Positions 1 to 6,632 of a stretch of DNA of 42,427 nt are shown here, piece by piece. Position 1 is the first letter of the stretch; the number at the start of each line of letters is the position of its first letter. The stretch is from Bacteroidaceae bacterium (GTDB lineage Bacteria > Bacteroidota > Bacteroidia > Bacteroidales > Bacteroidaceae). A model generated the notes under the pieces. The model ran no database searches, was not told the origin of the DNA, and saw only the letters and a list, made by a program, of their open reading frames with translations. The position numbers were made by a program, and so were the translations under genes. The stretch lies in the NCBI GenBank assembly GCA_017560125.1, contig JAFYOS010000021.1, positions 1-42,427 on the forward strand, given 5' to 3'.

Positions 1-56
1 ACAGCGAAGATGCAAAAGTTGTTGTTGTGATGGGTGAAGTGGAGGTAGACGAATGA
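1..56 (+). CDS. RusA Holliday junction resolvase, 3' end (partial)
   Basis: This is the last 18 codons and stop of the gene at 41941-42342, seen again because of the terminal overlap. Its final codons (Glu-Val-Asp-Glu) carry the GGAGGT ribosome binding site of the next gene, and its TGA overlaps that gene's ATG. It is not a separate gene. Confidence 0.9.
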   Translation, partial: SEDAKVVVVMGEVEVDE

Positions 57-141
57 TGTGGATAGTTAAGATTTATGAGAACGGCAAGTGGAGGCAGTAC
101 GGGAGTCCGAGTAGTGACTTCCATCGGTTGTGGAAGATATG
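1..141. repeat. Terminal direct repeat (circular closure), left copy
   Basis: Bases 1-141 are identical to 42287-42427. The repeat cuts through the end of the RusA gene and the start of the next gene, and both read through without interruption when the ends are joined. An exact odd-length overlap inside genes is what an assembler leaves when it closes a circular or circularly permuted genome, so I read it as an assembly overlap rather than a biological terminal repeat. The unique length is 42286 bp. Confidence 0.9.
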
Positions 142-208
142 CGAGAAGTTCAGTGAGAACGGTACGAAAGCGAGGGTCGAGCGGTATGGAACAGAAAGCA
201 ATACTTGA
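53..208 (+). CDS. Small unknown protein, 51 aa
   Basis: The ATG overlaps the stop of rusA (ATGA) and lies 5 bases after GGAGGTA, so the two are translationally coupled. The product starts MMWIVKIYENGKWRQYG and is basic and aromatic. The pattern of a short bacterial-style KIYENGKW strand suggests a small beta-rich domain, but I do not recognise the family. The first 89 bases are duplicated at 42339-42427. It overlaps the following gene by 23 bases. Confidence 0.7.
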   Translation: MMWIVKIYENGKWRQYGSPSSDFHRLWKICEKFSENGTKARVERYGTESNT

Positions 209-833
209 GATTGATTTGCCGAACAGTTGTAGCGAGTGTCCATTGTGCGACATCATACACGGAACGGGATGCTCTTATTGGGCAGACGAATTAGACACAC
301 CTACAGACAAACGGCACAACCTTTGTCCGCTGAAACCTAAGCGCACCCGACCCGTTGAAACCGAGGAAGAGAAGCAGACGAAACTGTGTCGCGCACGGCG
401 AGTCCTGTCGCAGTACAACAGAGCGACACTGAATCGGATTCTTACGGCGAACGGGGATTGCGAGTACGACAAGGAACTATACCAAGCAATCGAGGATGTC
501 CTCGGTGAGTTGCGATTCCGTTCTGACAGCCACTGCGCTCTGTTCGTGATTGATGTGGGCAGTAAGAAAAGACGCATCCATCGTATCGGCACGGACATAC
601 ACGATGCACTGTCGGTTTACGATTGGGATGGCAAGAGAGAAATCCACTACAGCAATATGCAGAACGGTGACGGTGGTACGGCAGAGGAGCAAAATGGTCA
701 TGGCTATGTGATTCTTCAGAGCGAGGACGGGTATCTCACGAACGAATACGACAAGATAATTGACCGCCGATTTGTCGAGGAGATAAAGCAGTTCCTTAAG
801 GAAGAATACGGACAGGAGGTTGACGATGGCTGA
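186..833 (+). CDS. Unknown protein with N-terminal cysteine cluster, 215 aa
   Basis: I chose the ATG at 186 (MEQKAILEIDL) because the upstream part of the frame only reads the previous gene out of frame. Cysteines at about residues 15, 18, 21, 28 and 45 (CSECPLC...C...C) could bind a metal. The middle is helical and charged, and the C-terminus is acidic. The gene sits in the early operon between small overlapping genes, and its last codons carry the AGGAGGT site of the next gene. No function is recognised. Confidence 0.75.
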   Translation: MEQKAILEIDLPNSCSECPLCDIIHGTGCSYWADELDTPTDKRHNLCPLKPKRTRPVETEEEKQTKLCRARRVLSQYNRATLNRILTANGDCEYDKELYQAIEDVLGELRFRSDSHCALFVIDVGSKKRRIHRIGTDIHDALSVYDWDGKREIHYSNMQNGDGGTAEEQNGHGYVILQSEDGYLTNEYDKIIDRRFVEEIKQFLKEEYGQEVDDG

Positions 834-1122
834 CAGTTACGACATTGTTGCAGAGGCGGTTCGCAAGTATTGGGAAGAAAACTACCCGTGTGATGTTGTC
901 GCGTTCTTTTGGCAGAAATACGATTTTGAACCCGACACTCGGTGGGAATGGTGCGAGGAAGTGATAACTTGCACATCAAGCACCATCGACAGGGCAGAGA
1001 TTGAGTTCTTGAATGACTTTTGCGAGGGGCAGACCTGCGTAAAGGACTTGCATATCGTTCCTCTTTATGAGGTTACGGGGTATTACACAGAAAAACATTT
1101 TGCAGAGGAGGCAGACGGATGA
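826..1122 (+). CDS. Unknown acidic protein, 98 aa
   Basis: The start is the ATG at 826 (MADSYDIVAEAVRKYW), 6 bases after AGGAGGT. An in-frame TTG at 820 is too close to that site. The protein is acidic with several Trp and Cys residues (Cys at about 23, 44, 50, 68 and 73). It overlaps the previous gene by 8 bases and the next by 4 (ATGA). No family is recognised. The tight packing implies cotranslation with its neighbours. Confidence 0.7.
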   Translation: MADSYDIVAEAVRKYWEENYPCDVVAFFWQKYDFEPDTRWEWCEEVITCTSSTIDRAEIEFLNDFCEGQTCVKDLHIVPLYEVTGYYTEKHFAEEADG

Positions 1123-1361
1123 AAGAAGTAATCTTTAAGTTACCCGATGAGGTGCTGACTTTAATTATTCACAAGGTGGCGAATACTCCGCAAGAGGCGA
1201 GTCTATTGGAGAAGTGGATATACGATGGTGAGGAACGCAAGACGGGCAGATGGATACGCAGACATAGTAAGATGTGGGAGTGTTCCGAGTGCGAACGAGG
1301 GTGTAGATGGCGAGAGAATTTCTGCCCCGATTGCGGAGCAAAGATGGAGGTAGGCGAATGA
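1119..1361 (+). CDS. Small zinc-ribbon protein, 80 aa
   Basis: The C-terminal half carries two Cys pairs (CSEC, then CPDC about 12 residues later), the knuckle pattern of a rubredoxin-like zinc ribbon. It ends CGAKMEVGE. The same CPxCGxKxEV(D/G)E tail recurs at 40845 and 41150, so the three are probably paralogues. The N-terminus (MKEVIFKLPDEVLTLII) looks like a short helical domain. The role is unknown; small zinc ribbons of this type are common in phage early operons. The last codons double as the ribosome binding site of the next gene. Confidence 0.75.
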   Translation: MKEVIFKLPDEVLTLIIHKVANTPQEASLLEKWIYDGEERKTGRWIRRHSKMWECSECERGCRWRENFCPDCGAKMEVGE

Positions 1362-1540
1362 CGGTGCAGATTGTGTTTGGGATATTGCAGGAACTTTGCA
1401 AGTATTCCCGCAAAGCATACAACCAAGACAAGAACATCGAAACCGTTTGCGACCATCCAAGTAATAGTCCAAGTTATTCCTCACGGGGAGAGTGCAATGC
1501 AATTGATTGTCCGTTCTGTATATTGGAGGTGGATGAATGA
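1358..1540 (+). CDS. Small cysteine-containing protein, 60 aa
   Basis: The ATG at 1358 overlaps the stop of the previous zinc-ribbon gene and is 5 bases after GGAGGTA. Cysteines at about residues 14, 31, 47, 52 and 55 end in a CPFC knuckle, so metal binding is possible. It ends LEVDE, the tail shared by several genes in this operon. The function is unknown. Confidence 0.6.
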   Translation: MTVQIVFGILQELCKYSRKAYNQDKNIETVCDHPSNSPSYSSRGECNAIDCPFCILEVDE

Positions 1541-1695
1541 ACGGTATTAAAGTTTTCGTAGACCGAAGAAACTATGTAATTGACATTGATGTTGACGAGG
1601 ACTTGTGGAAGAACAAGAGCAAAGAAGAATTGATGAAACTGATTGAGCAGGAAATAGCGAGAGCGTTGAAAGGAGGGCGATTAAATGATAGTTGA
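1537..1695 (+). CDS. Small unknown protein, 52 aa
   Basis: This gene runs from the ATG overlapping the previous stop (GGAGGTGGATGAATGA) to TGA at 1693. It begins MNGIKVFVDRRNYVIDID and is followed by a Lys/Glu-rich helix (EELMKLIEQEIARAL), a small strand-helix protein. Its 3' end carries AAAGGAGGG, the ribosome binding site of the gene starting at 1685, which it overlaps by 11 bases. The product is too short for a family call. Confidence 0.65.
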   Translation: MNGIKVFVDRRNYVIDIDVDEDLWKNKSKEELMKLIEQEIARALKGGRLNDS

Positions 1696-1927
1696 AACAA
1701 AAACGGGGCGCATAGAGAATGTCGAAACCATTCATATTGATACGGATTATGACACGGCAATTACATACGCTGTATTGATTTCAAGGAACTATCTCGGTTG
1801 GTCAAAGTACGTTATACCTGTGAATGACGTATACAATGTCTATAGTGACGAGGACGGTGAAAATGCGTATAAGAACGCGCTCGGCACAAAGGGTGGCTTT
1901 CGGATAGAAGTGGACGGAAGGAGGTAG
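1685..1927 (+). CDS. Unknown protein, 80 aa
   Basis: The gene begins MIVETKTGRIENVETIHIDTD, after AAAGGAGGGCGATTAA. It is predicted to be beta-rich, with alternating hydrophobic residues and many Asp and Tyr. It ends RIEVDGRR, close to the EVDE tail of the neighbours, with AGGAGGT for the following gene. No family is recognised. Confidence 0.65.
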   Translation: MIVETKTGRIENVETIHIDTDYDTAITYAVLISRNYLGWSKYVIPVNDVYNVYSDEDGENAYKNALGTKGGFRIEVDGRR

Positions 1928-1931
1928 ACGA

Positions 1932-2249
1932 ATGACAAATTGGGAACGGTGGCTTAGTATGCATAAAAGAAAGGACATCATTTGTGCAGTTGGTGATTAT
2001 GACGGGACGGGAAGATGCGACAAGAATTGCATACTGTATCACGTGTGCAAGAAAGATGGTTGCCAAATTCTCGAAGAGCGTTATAAAGCCTGTGACGAGT
2101 TCCTTGATTCAGAGGAACTACCAACGAGGGATGCGGTCGTTATTAACTTAGGCTCGATGCTTAACGAGGCAAGGCAGAACGGATGGGACGGTTATGTAAA
2201 AACGCTTAGTAGGGCGATTGACTTACTTGAAGAAGGAGCAGAGGAATGA
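1932..2249 (+). CDS. Unknown protein with cysteine motif, 105 aa
   Basis: The ATG lies 6 bases after AGGAGGTAGACGA. Cysteines at about residues 18, 29, 33, 39, 44 and 53 include CDKNC and CKKDGC, which may bind a metal. The C-terminal half is helical and acidic (SRAIDLLEEGAEE). The stop overlaps the next start (ATGA). No function is recognised. Confidence 0.65.
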   Translation: MTNWERWLSMHKRKDIICAVGDYDGTGRCDKNCILYHVCKKDGCQILEERYKACDEFLDSEELPTRDAVVINLGSMLNEARQNGWDGYVKTLSRAIDLLEEGAEE

Positions 2250-2434
2250 AGGTAAACATGGCAAACAGAGACAAAGTTGTAGAGGAGTTGAGAGAGGTGG
2301 TGAACCGCAATTCATTGGAGAACGAATGTGGCACACCCGATTATATTATTGCGGAAATGTTGTACCGAGCATATGTAAACTACTGCGATACAGTGACAGA
2401 CCGTGATAAATGGTGGAAAGGAGGGAGACGATGA
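2246..2434 (+). CDS. Small helical protein, 62 aa
   Basis: It starts at an ATG overlapping the previous stop, with GGAGCAGAGGA upstream. A second ATG at 2258 is an alternative start. The product is charged and helical (RDKVVEELREVVNRN) and ends in WWKGGRR, whose codons provide the GGAGGGAG ribosome binding site for the next gene. The function is unknown. Confidence 0.6.
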   Translation: MKVNMANRDKVVEELREVVNRNSLENECGTPDYIIAEMLYRAYVNYCDTVTDRDKWWKGGRR

Positions 2435-2637
2435 ATGACGAAACAATTTACATCGGACGGAAAGAAGAAACCATTTTCCCGCAGAGCGCAAATGGGAAGA
2501 AGATGGCGGTTGAGTATGCGGAACGGCTGAAAGAAAAAGGTATGTTCACGGGATGGATGGAAGATACCGCGCAGATTATCGTCAAGAGTTACACGAGATT
2601 TGCGGTATGGGAAAACGGAGAGGAGGCGGATGAATGA
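2431..2637 (+). CDS. Unknown protein, 68 aa
   Basis: The ATG at 2431 (MNDETIYIGRKEETI) follows GGAGGGAGACG. An in-frame ATG 21 bases earlier lacks spacing to a binding site. The product is acidic with a mixed strand-helix pattern and ends EEADE, again a variant of the shared acidic tail. The stop overlaps the next ATG. The function is unknown. Confidence 0.6.
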   Translation: MNDETIYIGRKEETIFPQSANGKKMAVEYAERLKEKGMFTGWMEDTAQIIVKSYTRFAVWENGEEADE

Positions 2638-2891
2638 TAGGGATTGTTTTGGCGATTGTCCTGCTGATTTGCAAGGCTGATACGAACACGGTGCTGTTGG
2701 GTCTTATCGGCGGTTCACTGTTCGGTATCAACTTCAACTTATCATGGCACAGGACACGGGCGCAGAGGAAGGATAAGGCGATGTCGCGGATGCTTGACGG
2801 TATCGTGGCAGGCATCGAGAAGGGAGCAAAGGATGGACGAGAAAGTTGTAGCGACAATCCCGCCCGAAGTGATACGAGTGACGGTCGATGA
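2634..2891 (+). CDS. Small membrane protein, 85 aa
   Basis: The N-terminal 40 residues form two hydrophobic stretches (MIGIVLAIVLLIC and TVLLGLIGGSLFGINF), consistent with one or two membrane helices. A basic cytoplasmic tail rich in Arg and Lys follows. It is the only clear membrane protein in this end of the early operon and could act at the host membrane, for example in superinfection exclusion, but nothing in the sequence proves this. The last 59 bases overlap the next gene. Confidence 0.65.
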   Translation: MIGIVLAIVLLICKADTNTVLLGLIGGSLFGINFNLSWHRTRAQRKDKAMSRMLDGIVAGIEKGAKDGRESCSDNPARSDTSDGR

Positions 2892-3099
2892 CTTTACCGC
2901 GCAGAACATCGTGGATAAAATGCGTACCGCTCCGATTACGGTTATGACAACCTCGGAGTGTACATTGACTCGTGAAGAGGTAACGCTCGTAAGGAAGATT
3001 CTTCAGTGTGCGAATCAAATGTTCACGGTTGCAGACATTGACTTCCACGAAAACAAACTTGATATGCTAATACGAAAATTACGGAGGTACGAAGAATGA
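2833..3099 (+). CDS. Unknown protein, 88 aa
   Basis: The ATG at 2833 (MDEKVVATIPPEVIRVTV) is preceded by GGGAGCAAAGG. The product is soluble, with an alternating strand pattern followed by a helix (LTREEVTLVRKILQCAN) and a basic C-terminus. It overlaps the 3' end of the membrane-protein gene by 59 bases in another frame, which is long even for this operon. The overlap leaves some doubt about the previous gene's true 3' end. Confidence 0.6.
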   Translation: MDEKVVATIPPEVIRVTVDDFTAQNIVDKMRTAPITVMTTSECTLTREEVTLVRKILQCANQMFTVADIDFHENKLDMLIRKLRRYEE

Positions 3100-3296
3100 A
3101 AGAAGTTACAGAGATTTACACAGTTCAAGTTACAATGATTGGCAGATGTGAGGAGCGCGATGCAGACAGACTTATCGAGTATAAGGAACGCGCCGAAAAA
3201 GAGGTTACCGAGTGGGTGAAGAAACGGTGGGGTGCGGATGATGCGACCGTTGTCAAGCAGGTATTCATCCGCGATTTGGAAGGAGCAGAGGAATGA
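3096..3296 (+). CDS. Small charged protein, 66 aa
   Basis: It starts in an ATGA overlap with the previous gene and is preceded by GGAGGTACGAAG. Composition: short N-terminal strands (IYTVQVTMIG), then a Lys/Glu-rich helix (ADRLIEYKERAEKEV). The stop overlaps the next start. No family is recognised. Confidence 0.6.
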   Translation: MKEVTEIYTVQVTMIGRCEERDADRLIEYKERAEKEVTEWVKKRWGADDATVVKQVFIRDLEGAEE

Positions 3297-3496
3297 ACTG
3301 TGGTTGGATAAGAACAGGCAAGAAGTATGTAACGTCTTGCGGATGGAACAGCAGTTGGCATCGAGGGTATCTGTACTGCCCGTTTTGTGGGAAGATTATA
3401 AAACCCGAAACAGCATACGACAGATGCGAGAGGTTGCTACTTAACGAACTTGCAAAGGGGCTAAAGAATGAAACACGCAAAAGAAATGTTAAGTAA
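3293..3496 (+). CDS. Small zinc-ribbon protein, 67 aa
   Basis: Cysteines at about residues 3, 16, 29 and 32, with a YCPFCGK knuckle, indicate a zinc ribbon related in style to the products at 1119 and 41150. The C-terminus is basic and helical (NELAKGLKNETRKRNVK). The ATG overlaps the previous stop. The function is unknown; nucleic-acid or protein binding is the usual role of such ribbons. Confidence 0.65.
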   Translation: MNCGWIRTGKKYVTSCGWNSSWHRGYLYCPFCGKIIKPETAYDRCERLLLNELAKGLKNETRKRNVK

Positions 3497-3728
3497 GATG
3501 ATTGTCGAGGCAAACAATGTTGAGAATACCGCTGAAACGCGCGAGAATTGCCGAGAATGTGCCGAATGGATTGAGTCGGTAATTCTATCGCCTACACCGC
3601 CTACGATGCGTCAAGTGCCGTTCTCGTGGTTCTACGAGGCAATCTGCGGAAGATGCGGTGCGGTACTCAAGACCGAGGACGATACCTGCCCGAAGTGCGG
3701 TAGCAAGATTGATTGGAAACGGATATAA
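3468..3728 (+). CDS. Zinc-ribbon protein, 86 aa, last early gene
   Basis: The N-terminal helix carries Lys and Glu, and the C-terminal half has CGRC (about residue 60) and CPKCGSK (about residue 75), a full four-cysteine zinc ribbon. It is the last + strand gene before a strong terminator. Its first 29 bases overlap the preceding gene, with GGGGCTAAAGA as a weak ribosome binding site. The function is unknown. Confidence 0.7.
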   Translation: MKHAKEMLSKMIVEANNVENTAETRENCRECAEWIESVILSPTPPTMRQVPFSWFYEAICGRCGAVLKTEDDTCPKCGSKIDWKRI

Positions 3729-3733
3729 AAGAT

Positions 3734-3770
3734 AAGACCGAGAGGGAGCAATCCTTCTCGGTCTTTTTTT
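3734..3770 (+). terminator. Rho-independent terminator between convergent operons
   Basis: A perfect 10-bp stem (AAGACCGAGA at 3734-3743 with TCTCGGTCTT at 3756-3765) is followed by TTTTTTT. It ends the early + strand operon. Read leftward, the same stem is followed by a TTATCTTTT tract, so it may also stop late transcription. Confidence 0.9.
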
Positions 3771-3812
3771 GTTGCGGTTTTTTCTTTTGGGGAAGTGGTT
3801 GGAAACCGCAAG

Positions 3813-4166
3813 TTACCTGCGTTCAATCTTGTCAATGAACCGCTGAAACTCCGCACGGGTAGATTCATCGGGCGCATTGTCCATCATATCACGGAGTGCG
3901 TCTGCCATACCGCCATCCGCATAGCGTCCACGGGAATCACGGGTTGCGTTGCGTCCGCGACCACGGGAATAGGACTTCCCATAGCCACGGCGATAGTCAC
4001 CGTATTCCTCCTCGCCCATAAGTTCCTCGGACTTGAGCAGATTCTTCTTCATGTGCAACAGCGTGTCGGCATACTGAATCTCGGTCATAGACAGGGAATC
4101 CCCACGGTCTACTTTCCGTTCCATATCCTCAAGTTCGTTGCAGATGTAATCGAGTAGTTTGTGCAT
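3813..4166 (-). CDS. Unknown late protein with Arg/Gly-rich linker, 117 aa
   Basis: This is the last late gene. It begins MHKLLDYICNELEDMERK, an acidic helical region (residues 1-50). A tyrosine/arginine/glycine-rich flexible segment (about 55-80) and a C-terminal helix (ADALRDMMDNAPDEST...) follow. A GGGGGTGACGGT site precedes the ATG. Proteins of this layout occur beside the glycine-rich gene in gut phage genomes, but I cannot name a function. It may be a minor virion protein. Confidence 0.7.
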   Translation of the reverse strand: MHKLLDYICNELEDMERKVDRGDSLSMTEIQYADTLLHMKKNLLKSEELMGEEEYGDYRRGYGKSYSRGRGRNATRDSRGRYADGGMADALRDMMDNAPDESTRAEFQRFIDKIERR

Positions 4167-4178
4167 ACCGTCACCCCC

Positions 4179-4889
4179 TTATGCCGTTGCGGGTGTTACG
4201 GGGTTTGCCACGGTGTATGCGGGAATCGGGTACGGCGCAACACGGTTCACGATGTACTGCGTCTGTGCCGTGTTATCCGCAATCAACTGCGCGGTCTGTG
4301 CGGTCTGAGAAGCCGACAGGTTCAGCATATTGACTTGGTTCTGAAGCGATACGTTCTGCGCTCTCAACTGCTCAATCTCCTGTTCGCAGAGTTTGTCAAG
4401 GATAGCCTGCGTCTGATTCTGAATCGCCGCACGAGTAGCCGCGCCTTCACTCTGCACGAGGTTCTGCGTCTGCGCCGTAGCGAGGCGATTAGCACAGCAA
4501 CAATCCTGCAAGGAACTCTGAAGTGCAAAGTTCTGATTCATGTCTGCCATCTGTCTGCTGTTCGCCGCAATCTCTGCCTGTGCGAATCCGTTGGTCACCG
4601 CTCCTGTAAGCCCTGCGATACCGCCGTTGATTGCCGTGATGTTGCTGTTCAGCAGTTGGTCACGGAAACCACCGTTGATGGTGTCGGTCTGATTCAGCCA
4701 CGGGTAGAGCGAGTTCGCGCCACCACCGAATCCACCGCCGTTATTGCCCCAACCGCCGCAGAGCAGGAACAGGAGGATAAGCCACCACCCGTCACCGCCG
4801 AAGCCGCCGAAGCCGCCGTTGTTATAACCGCCCGTAGGCGATACGAGCATCGTTGCGCCGATGCCGTTGCTTTCTTCACTAAGTGCCAT
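4179..4889 (-). CDS. Glycine-rich protein with one membrane helix and coiled coil, 236 aa
   Basis: I start at the ATG at 4889 (MALSEESNGIGATM) because AAGGAAAATTATT precedes it. Residues 20-60 are glycine/asparagine-rich and flank a hydrophobic core (WWLILLFLLCGGW). Residues about 100-215 are Ala/Gln/Asn-rich and coiled-coil-like, with a CCC at about residue 130. The layout of a short hydrophobic patch between Gly-rich arms, then a long coiled coil, suggests a virion or membrane-associated protein. I do not know a proven function. Confidence 0.7.
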   Translation of the reverse strand: MALSEESNGIGATMLVSPTGGYNNGGFGGFGGDGWWLILLFLLCGGWGNNGGGFGGGANSLYPWLNQTDTINGGFRDQLLNSNITAINGGIAGLTGAVTNGFAQAEIAANSRQMADMNQNFALQSSLQDCCCANRLATAQTQNLVQSEGAATRAAIQNQTQAILDKLCEQEIEQLRAQNVSLQNQVNMLNLSASQTAQTAQLIADNTAQTQYIVNRVAPYPIPAYTVANPVTPATA

Positions 4890-4956
4890 AATAATTTTCC
4901 TTTCGTTTGTGTTTATTCTCACACTCCGCGCGTTAAGTGTTTGAGTCCAATAAATG

Positions 4957-5163
4957 TCACTTCAACATTCCCTGTAACTGCTGTGCCATCCGCACTGCGT
5001 TGTTGTACTGCTCGGCGGTAATCCGTCCGCTTTGCAACATCTGCTGTACCATCTGTTGCGGGTTGCCGTTAAAGGATTGCTTAAACTGCTGAAATCTCTG
5101 CATAAGGTTTGCGGTAGGATTGTTCGGCATACCGCCTGCCATCATCTGAAAGAGCGGGTTCAT
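4957..5163 (-). CDS. Small Gln/Met-rich protein, 68 aa
   Basis: The product MNPLFQMMAGGMPNN... is rich in Gln, Met, Asn and Phe, with a helical second half (QQMVQQMLQSGRIT). It overlaps the next upstream gene by 4 bases, with a GGAGG site inside that gene's end. The low-complexity composition is typical of small phage structural or assembly proteins found near the glycine-rich gene. The function is unknown. Confidence 0.65.
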   Translation of the reverse strand: MNPLFQMMAGGMPNNPTANLMQRFQQFKQSFNGNPQQMVQQMLQSGRITAEQYNNAVRMAQQLQGMLK

Positions 5164-5537
5164 TCTTCAATAACCTCCTTCTTCTTCGGGGTGCGTCTGA
5201 TGGACAAATTATCAATCTCGTCACGAAGGTCGCTAATTTGCTCATATAGCGCGTTTAAGTCCTCACGGGTAAGATAGTCTACCTTCGCATCAGAAACGCG
5301 CTCTACGGGGCTTGTAGGCTCTCTGAGGGCATAGTCAAGTATTTTCATACTCGGCATACCACTCGCGTCTGCCGATTTGATGTAAATGGTCTGTGATTCG
5401 GAATCCCACAAAGCCACCGTTGTGTTCGGTGCGATGTACCAAGCCTTCGCGGATTCGATACCGCTCACCCAAGTCAGCCCGTTGTTGTTCGGCTGTTGGT
5501 AATACGGATAGGTCTGCGGATAATAGTTATAGTTCAT
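5160..5537 (-). CDS. Unknown protein with Tyr/Pro-rich start and coiled coil, 125 aa
   Basis: The start at 5537 (MNYNYYPQTYPYYQQP) follows GGAGGACGAAG. The tyrosine/proline-rich arm is followed by a beta-rich domain (WYIAPNTTVALWDSESQTIYIK) and a C-terminal coiled coil (LTREDLNALYEQISDLRDEID). The order of a Tyr-rich arm, compact domain and coil looks like a small virion protein. It overlaps its neighbours at both ends, so it is cotranslated with them. Confidence 0.7.
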   Translation of the reverse strand: MNYNYYPQTYPYYQQPNNNGLTWVSGIESAKAWYIAPNTTVALWDSESQTIYIKSADASGMPSMKILDYALREPTSPVERVSDAKVDYLTREDLNALYEQISDLRDEIDNLSIRRTPKKKEVIEE

Positions 5538-5934
5538 CTTCGTCCTCCATCGGTTCGTCACCTTCTCGATACCACACGAACAGCGGTATCACGCTTGACG
5601 AGTCGTACATATCGTAGATGTCCCCGTCCACTACTGCCACGACATGGTTGTTTGACGCAAGCACATAAGTCCCCTCGGGATTGTCCTCGGCAAAGTCAGC
5701 CACGGTATAGCAATCGGGGCAGGTGTTCGGAATCGCCTTGCGGTAGAATCCGTTCTTCCGCATAGTCGCGGAGAAGGTTGCGCTGTTGTTTGGCATAAGC
5801 CCCATCGCAAAGCCGTTCATCACAAGACGAATGTATGCGGTTTCCCAATCAGTATTGGTCACTTTGGCAAGCGCACGAACCACACAGTCATCGGTCTTAT
5901 TCCCTGTAGGGCTTGGATTGTATTCTTTCCACAT
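5527..5934 (-). CDS. Papain-like cysteine protease-type protein, 135 aa
   Basis: Residues 15-18 (DDCV) put a cysteine at the start of a helix, and NNHVVAVVDG (about residues 95-104) supplies a histidine on a strand. This Cys/His arrangement fits a small C39/papain-like peptidase or transglutaminase fold. Conserved Cys at CPDC (about residue 72) may stabilise the fold. It ends with an acidic tail. It could process a virion or host protein. The fold assignment is by pattern only. It is preceded by AAGGAGGTGTGAACCG. Confidence 0.5.
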   Translation of the reverse strand: MWKEYNPSPTGNKTDDCVVRALAKVTNTDWETAYIRLVMNGFAMGLMPNNSATFSATMRKNGFYRKAIPNTCPDCYTVADFAEDNPEGTYVLASNNHVVAVVDGDIYDMYDSSSVIPLFVWYREGDEPMEDEDEL

Positions 5935-5963
5935 CGGTTCACACCTCCTTGCCTAAAGCATAC

Positions 5964-5997
5964 GAAAAACGGTAGCAAGTCACAAGACCGCTACCGT
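5964..5997 (-). terminator. Leftward intrinsic terminator 1
   Basis: On the - strand the stem ACGGTAGC (5997-5990) pairs with GCTACCGT (5976-5969) and is followed by UUUUU. It lies between the HTH/lysis genes and the five distal late genes, so it can attenuate their expression. Confidence 0.65.
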
Positions 5998-6022
5998 ATC
6001 GCTTTCGTTTCAGTTTCAGTTC

Positions 6023-6055
6023 AAAAGGAAACGCTCGGCTGTGACACCGAGCGTT
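6023..6055 (-). terminator. Leftward intrinsic terminator 2
   Basis: On the - strand AACGCTCGG (6055-6047) pairs with CCGAGCGTT (6038-6030), followed by UCCUUUU. It is a 9-bp stem upstream of terminator 1. Two consecutive terminators here suggest that the genes at 3813-5934 are regulated separately or need antitermination. Confidence 0.65.
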
Positions 6056-6088
6056 CCACCCAAGAAAGGAGGTCTACACTATAGACAA

Positions 6089-6298
6089 CTACCAACGCTG
6101 TGATAAGATAGCCTGCTTCCCGCTTGCGACTATCCGCTTGATTTGTGACACGGATAGGTCGAACTCCGAAGCAAGGCTCTCCATTCCTATGCCATCAATA
6201 AACCTGCGATGGCATATGGCTCTGTCGCGCTCCGAGTATATCCATTGAGAAATCAACTCGTCTATCTCACGACACGGAGCATTTATGATTCCGCACAT
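6089..6298 (-). CDS. Sigma-region-4-like HTH protein, 69 aa
   Basis: The ATG at 6298 (MCGIINAPCREIDELI) lies 8 bases after AAAGGAGG. Residues about 37-65 (IGMESLASEFDLSVSQIKRI) form a helix-turn-helix of the sigma70 region 4 type. It is a paralogue of the product at 6393-6632: both share an acidic helix, an R-A-I-x-x-x-R-x-x-x-G core and the HTH. A late-gene position and length suit a small transcription regulator, perhaps of the late promoter. Confidence 0.7.
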   Translation of the reverse strand: MCGIINAPCREIDELISQWIYSERDRAICHRRFIDGIGMESLASEFDLSVSQIKRIVASGKQAILSQRW

Positions 6299-6362
6299 AC
6301 TCGTTTCCTCCTTTCCTGCGGATAGTATACTTGATACCATCGCACACCACAAGGAAACGGTA

Positions 6363-6406
6363 ATGCAACTTTAGCGCAACCGCAGTGCAACTTTAGTGCA
6401 ACTTTA
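6363..6406. repeat. Four contiguous 11-bp repeats (operator-like)
   Basis: Four head-to-tail 11-bp units follow the pattern RYGCAACTTTA: 6363-6373, 6374-6384 (most diverged), 6385-6395 and 6396-6406. They lie between the two paralogous HTH genes and run into the end of the gene at 6393. An 11-bp period is about one helical turn, so a protein could bind the same face four times. Confidence 0.65.
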
Positions 6407-6632
6407 AGCGGTCAATATGTGACAGTACAATCTCGCGGTACTTACGGATAATGTTCTTCGCTTGTCTTTCGGAAATATCATGCTTGATGGATATTTCCTC
6501 AAAAGTCAATCCGTCCAACCAACGCGAGTAAAGAATGGCACGGTGCTTTGCCACAAAGCAGTATTCATTGATAAGCCATTCTATGTCACTGCGGGATAAG
6601 TCAATCAGATTATGGATGGTTGCGGTTGCCAT
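6393..6632 (-). CDS. Sigma-region-4-like HTH protein, 79 aa
   Basis: The product begins MATATIHNLIDLSRSDIEWL. Residues about 44-70 (LTFEEISIKHDISERQAKNI) form a helix-turn-helix of the sigma70 region 4 type. It is a paralogue of the neighbouring 69-residue protein. The C-terminus (DRLKLH) is encoded by the first unit of the 11-bp repeat. It overlaps the small membrane-protein gene by 23 bases. A transcription regulator is the likely role. Confidence 0.7.
   Translation of the reverse strand: MATATIHNLIDLSRSDIEWLINEYCFVAKHRAILYSRWLDGLTFEEISIKHDISERQAKNIIRKYREIVLSHIDRLKLH

Noticed and set aside
1-141. Biological terminal repeats or cohesive ends at the window ends
   Set aside because: The repeat is inside genes and has the form of an assembly overlap; real packaging ends cannot be located from sequence alone.
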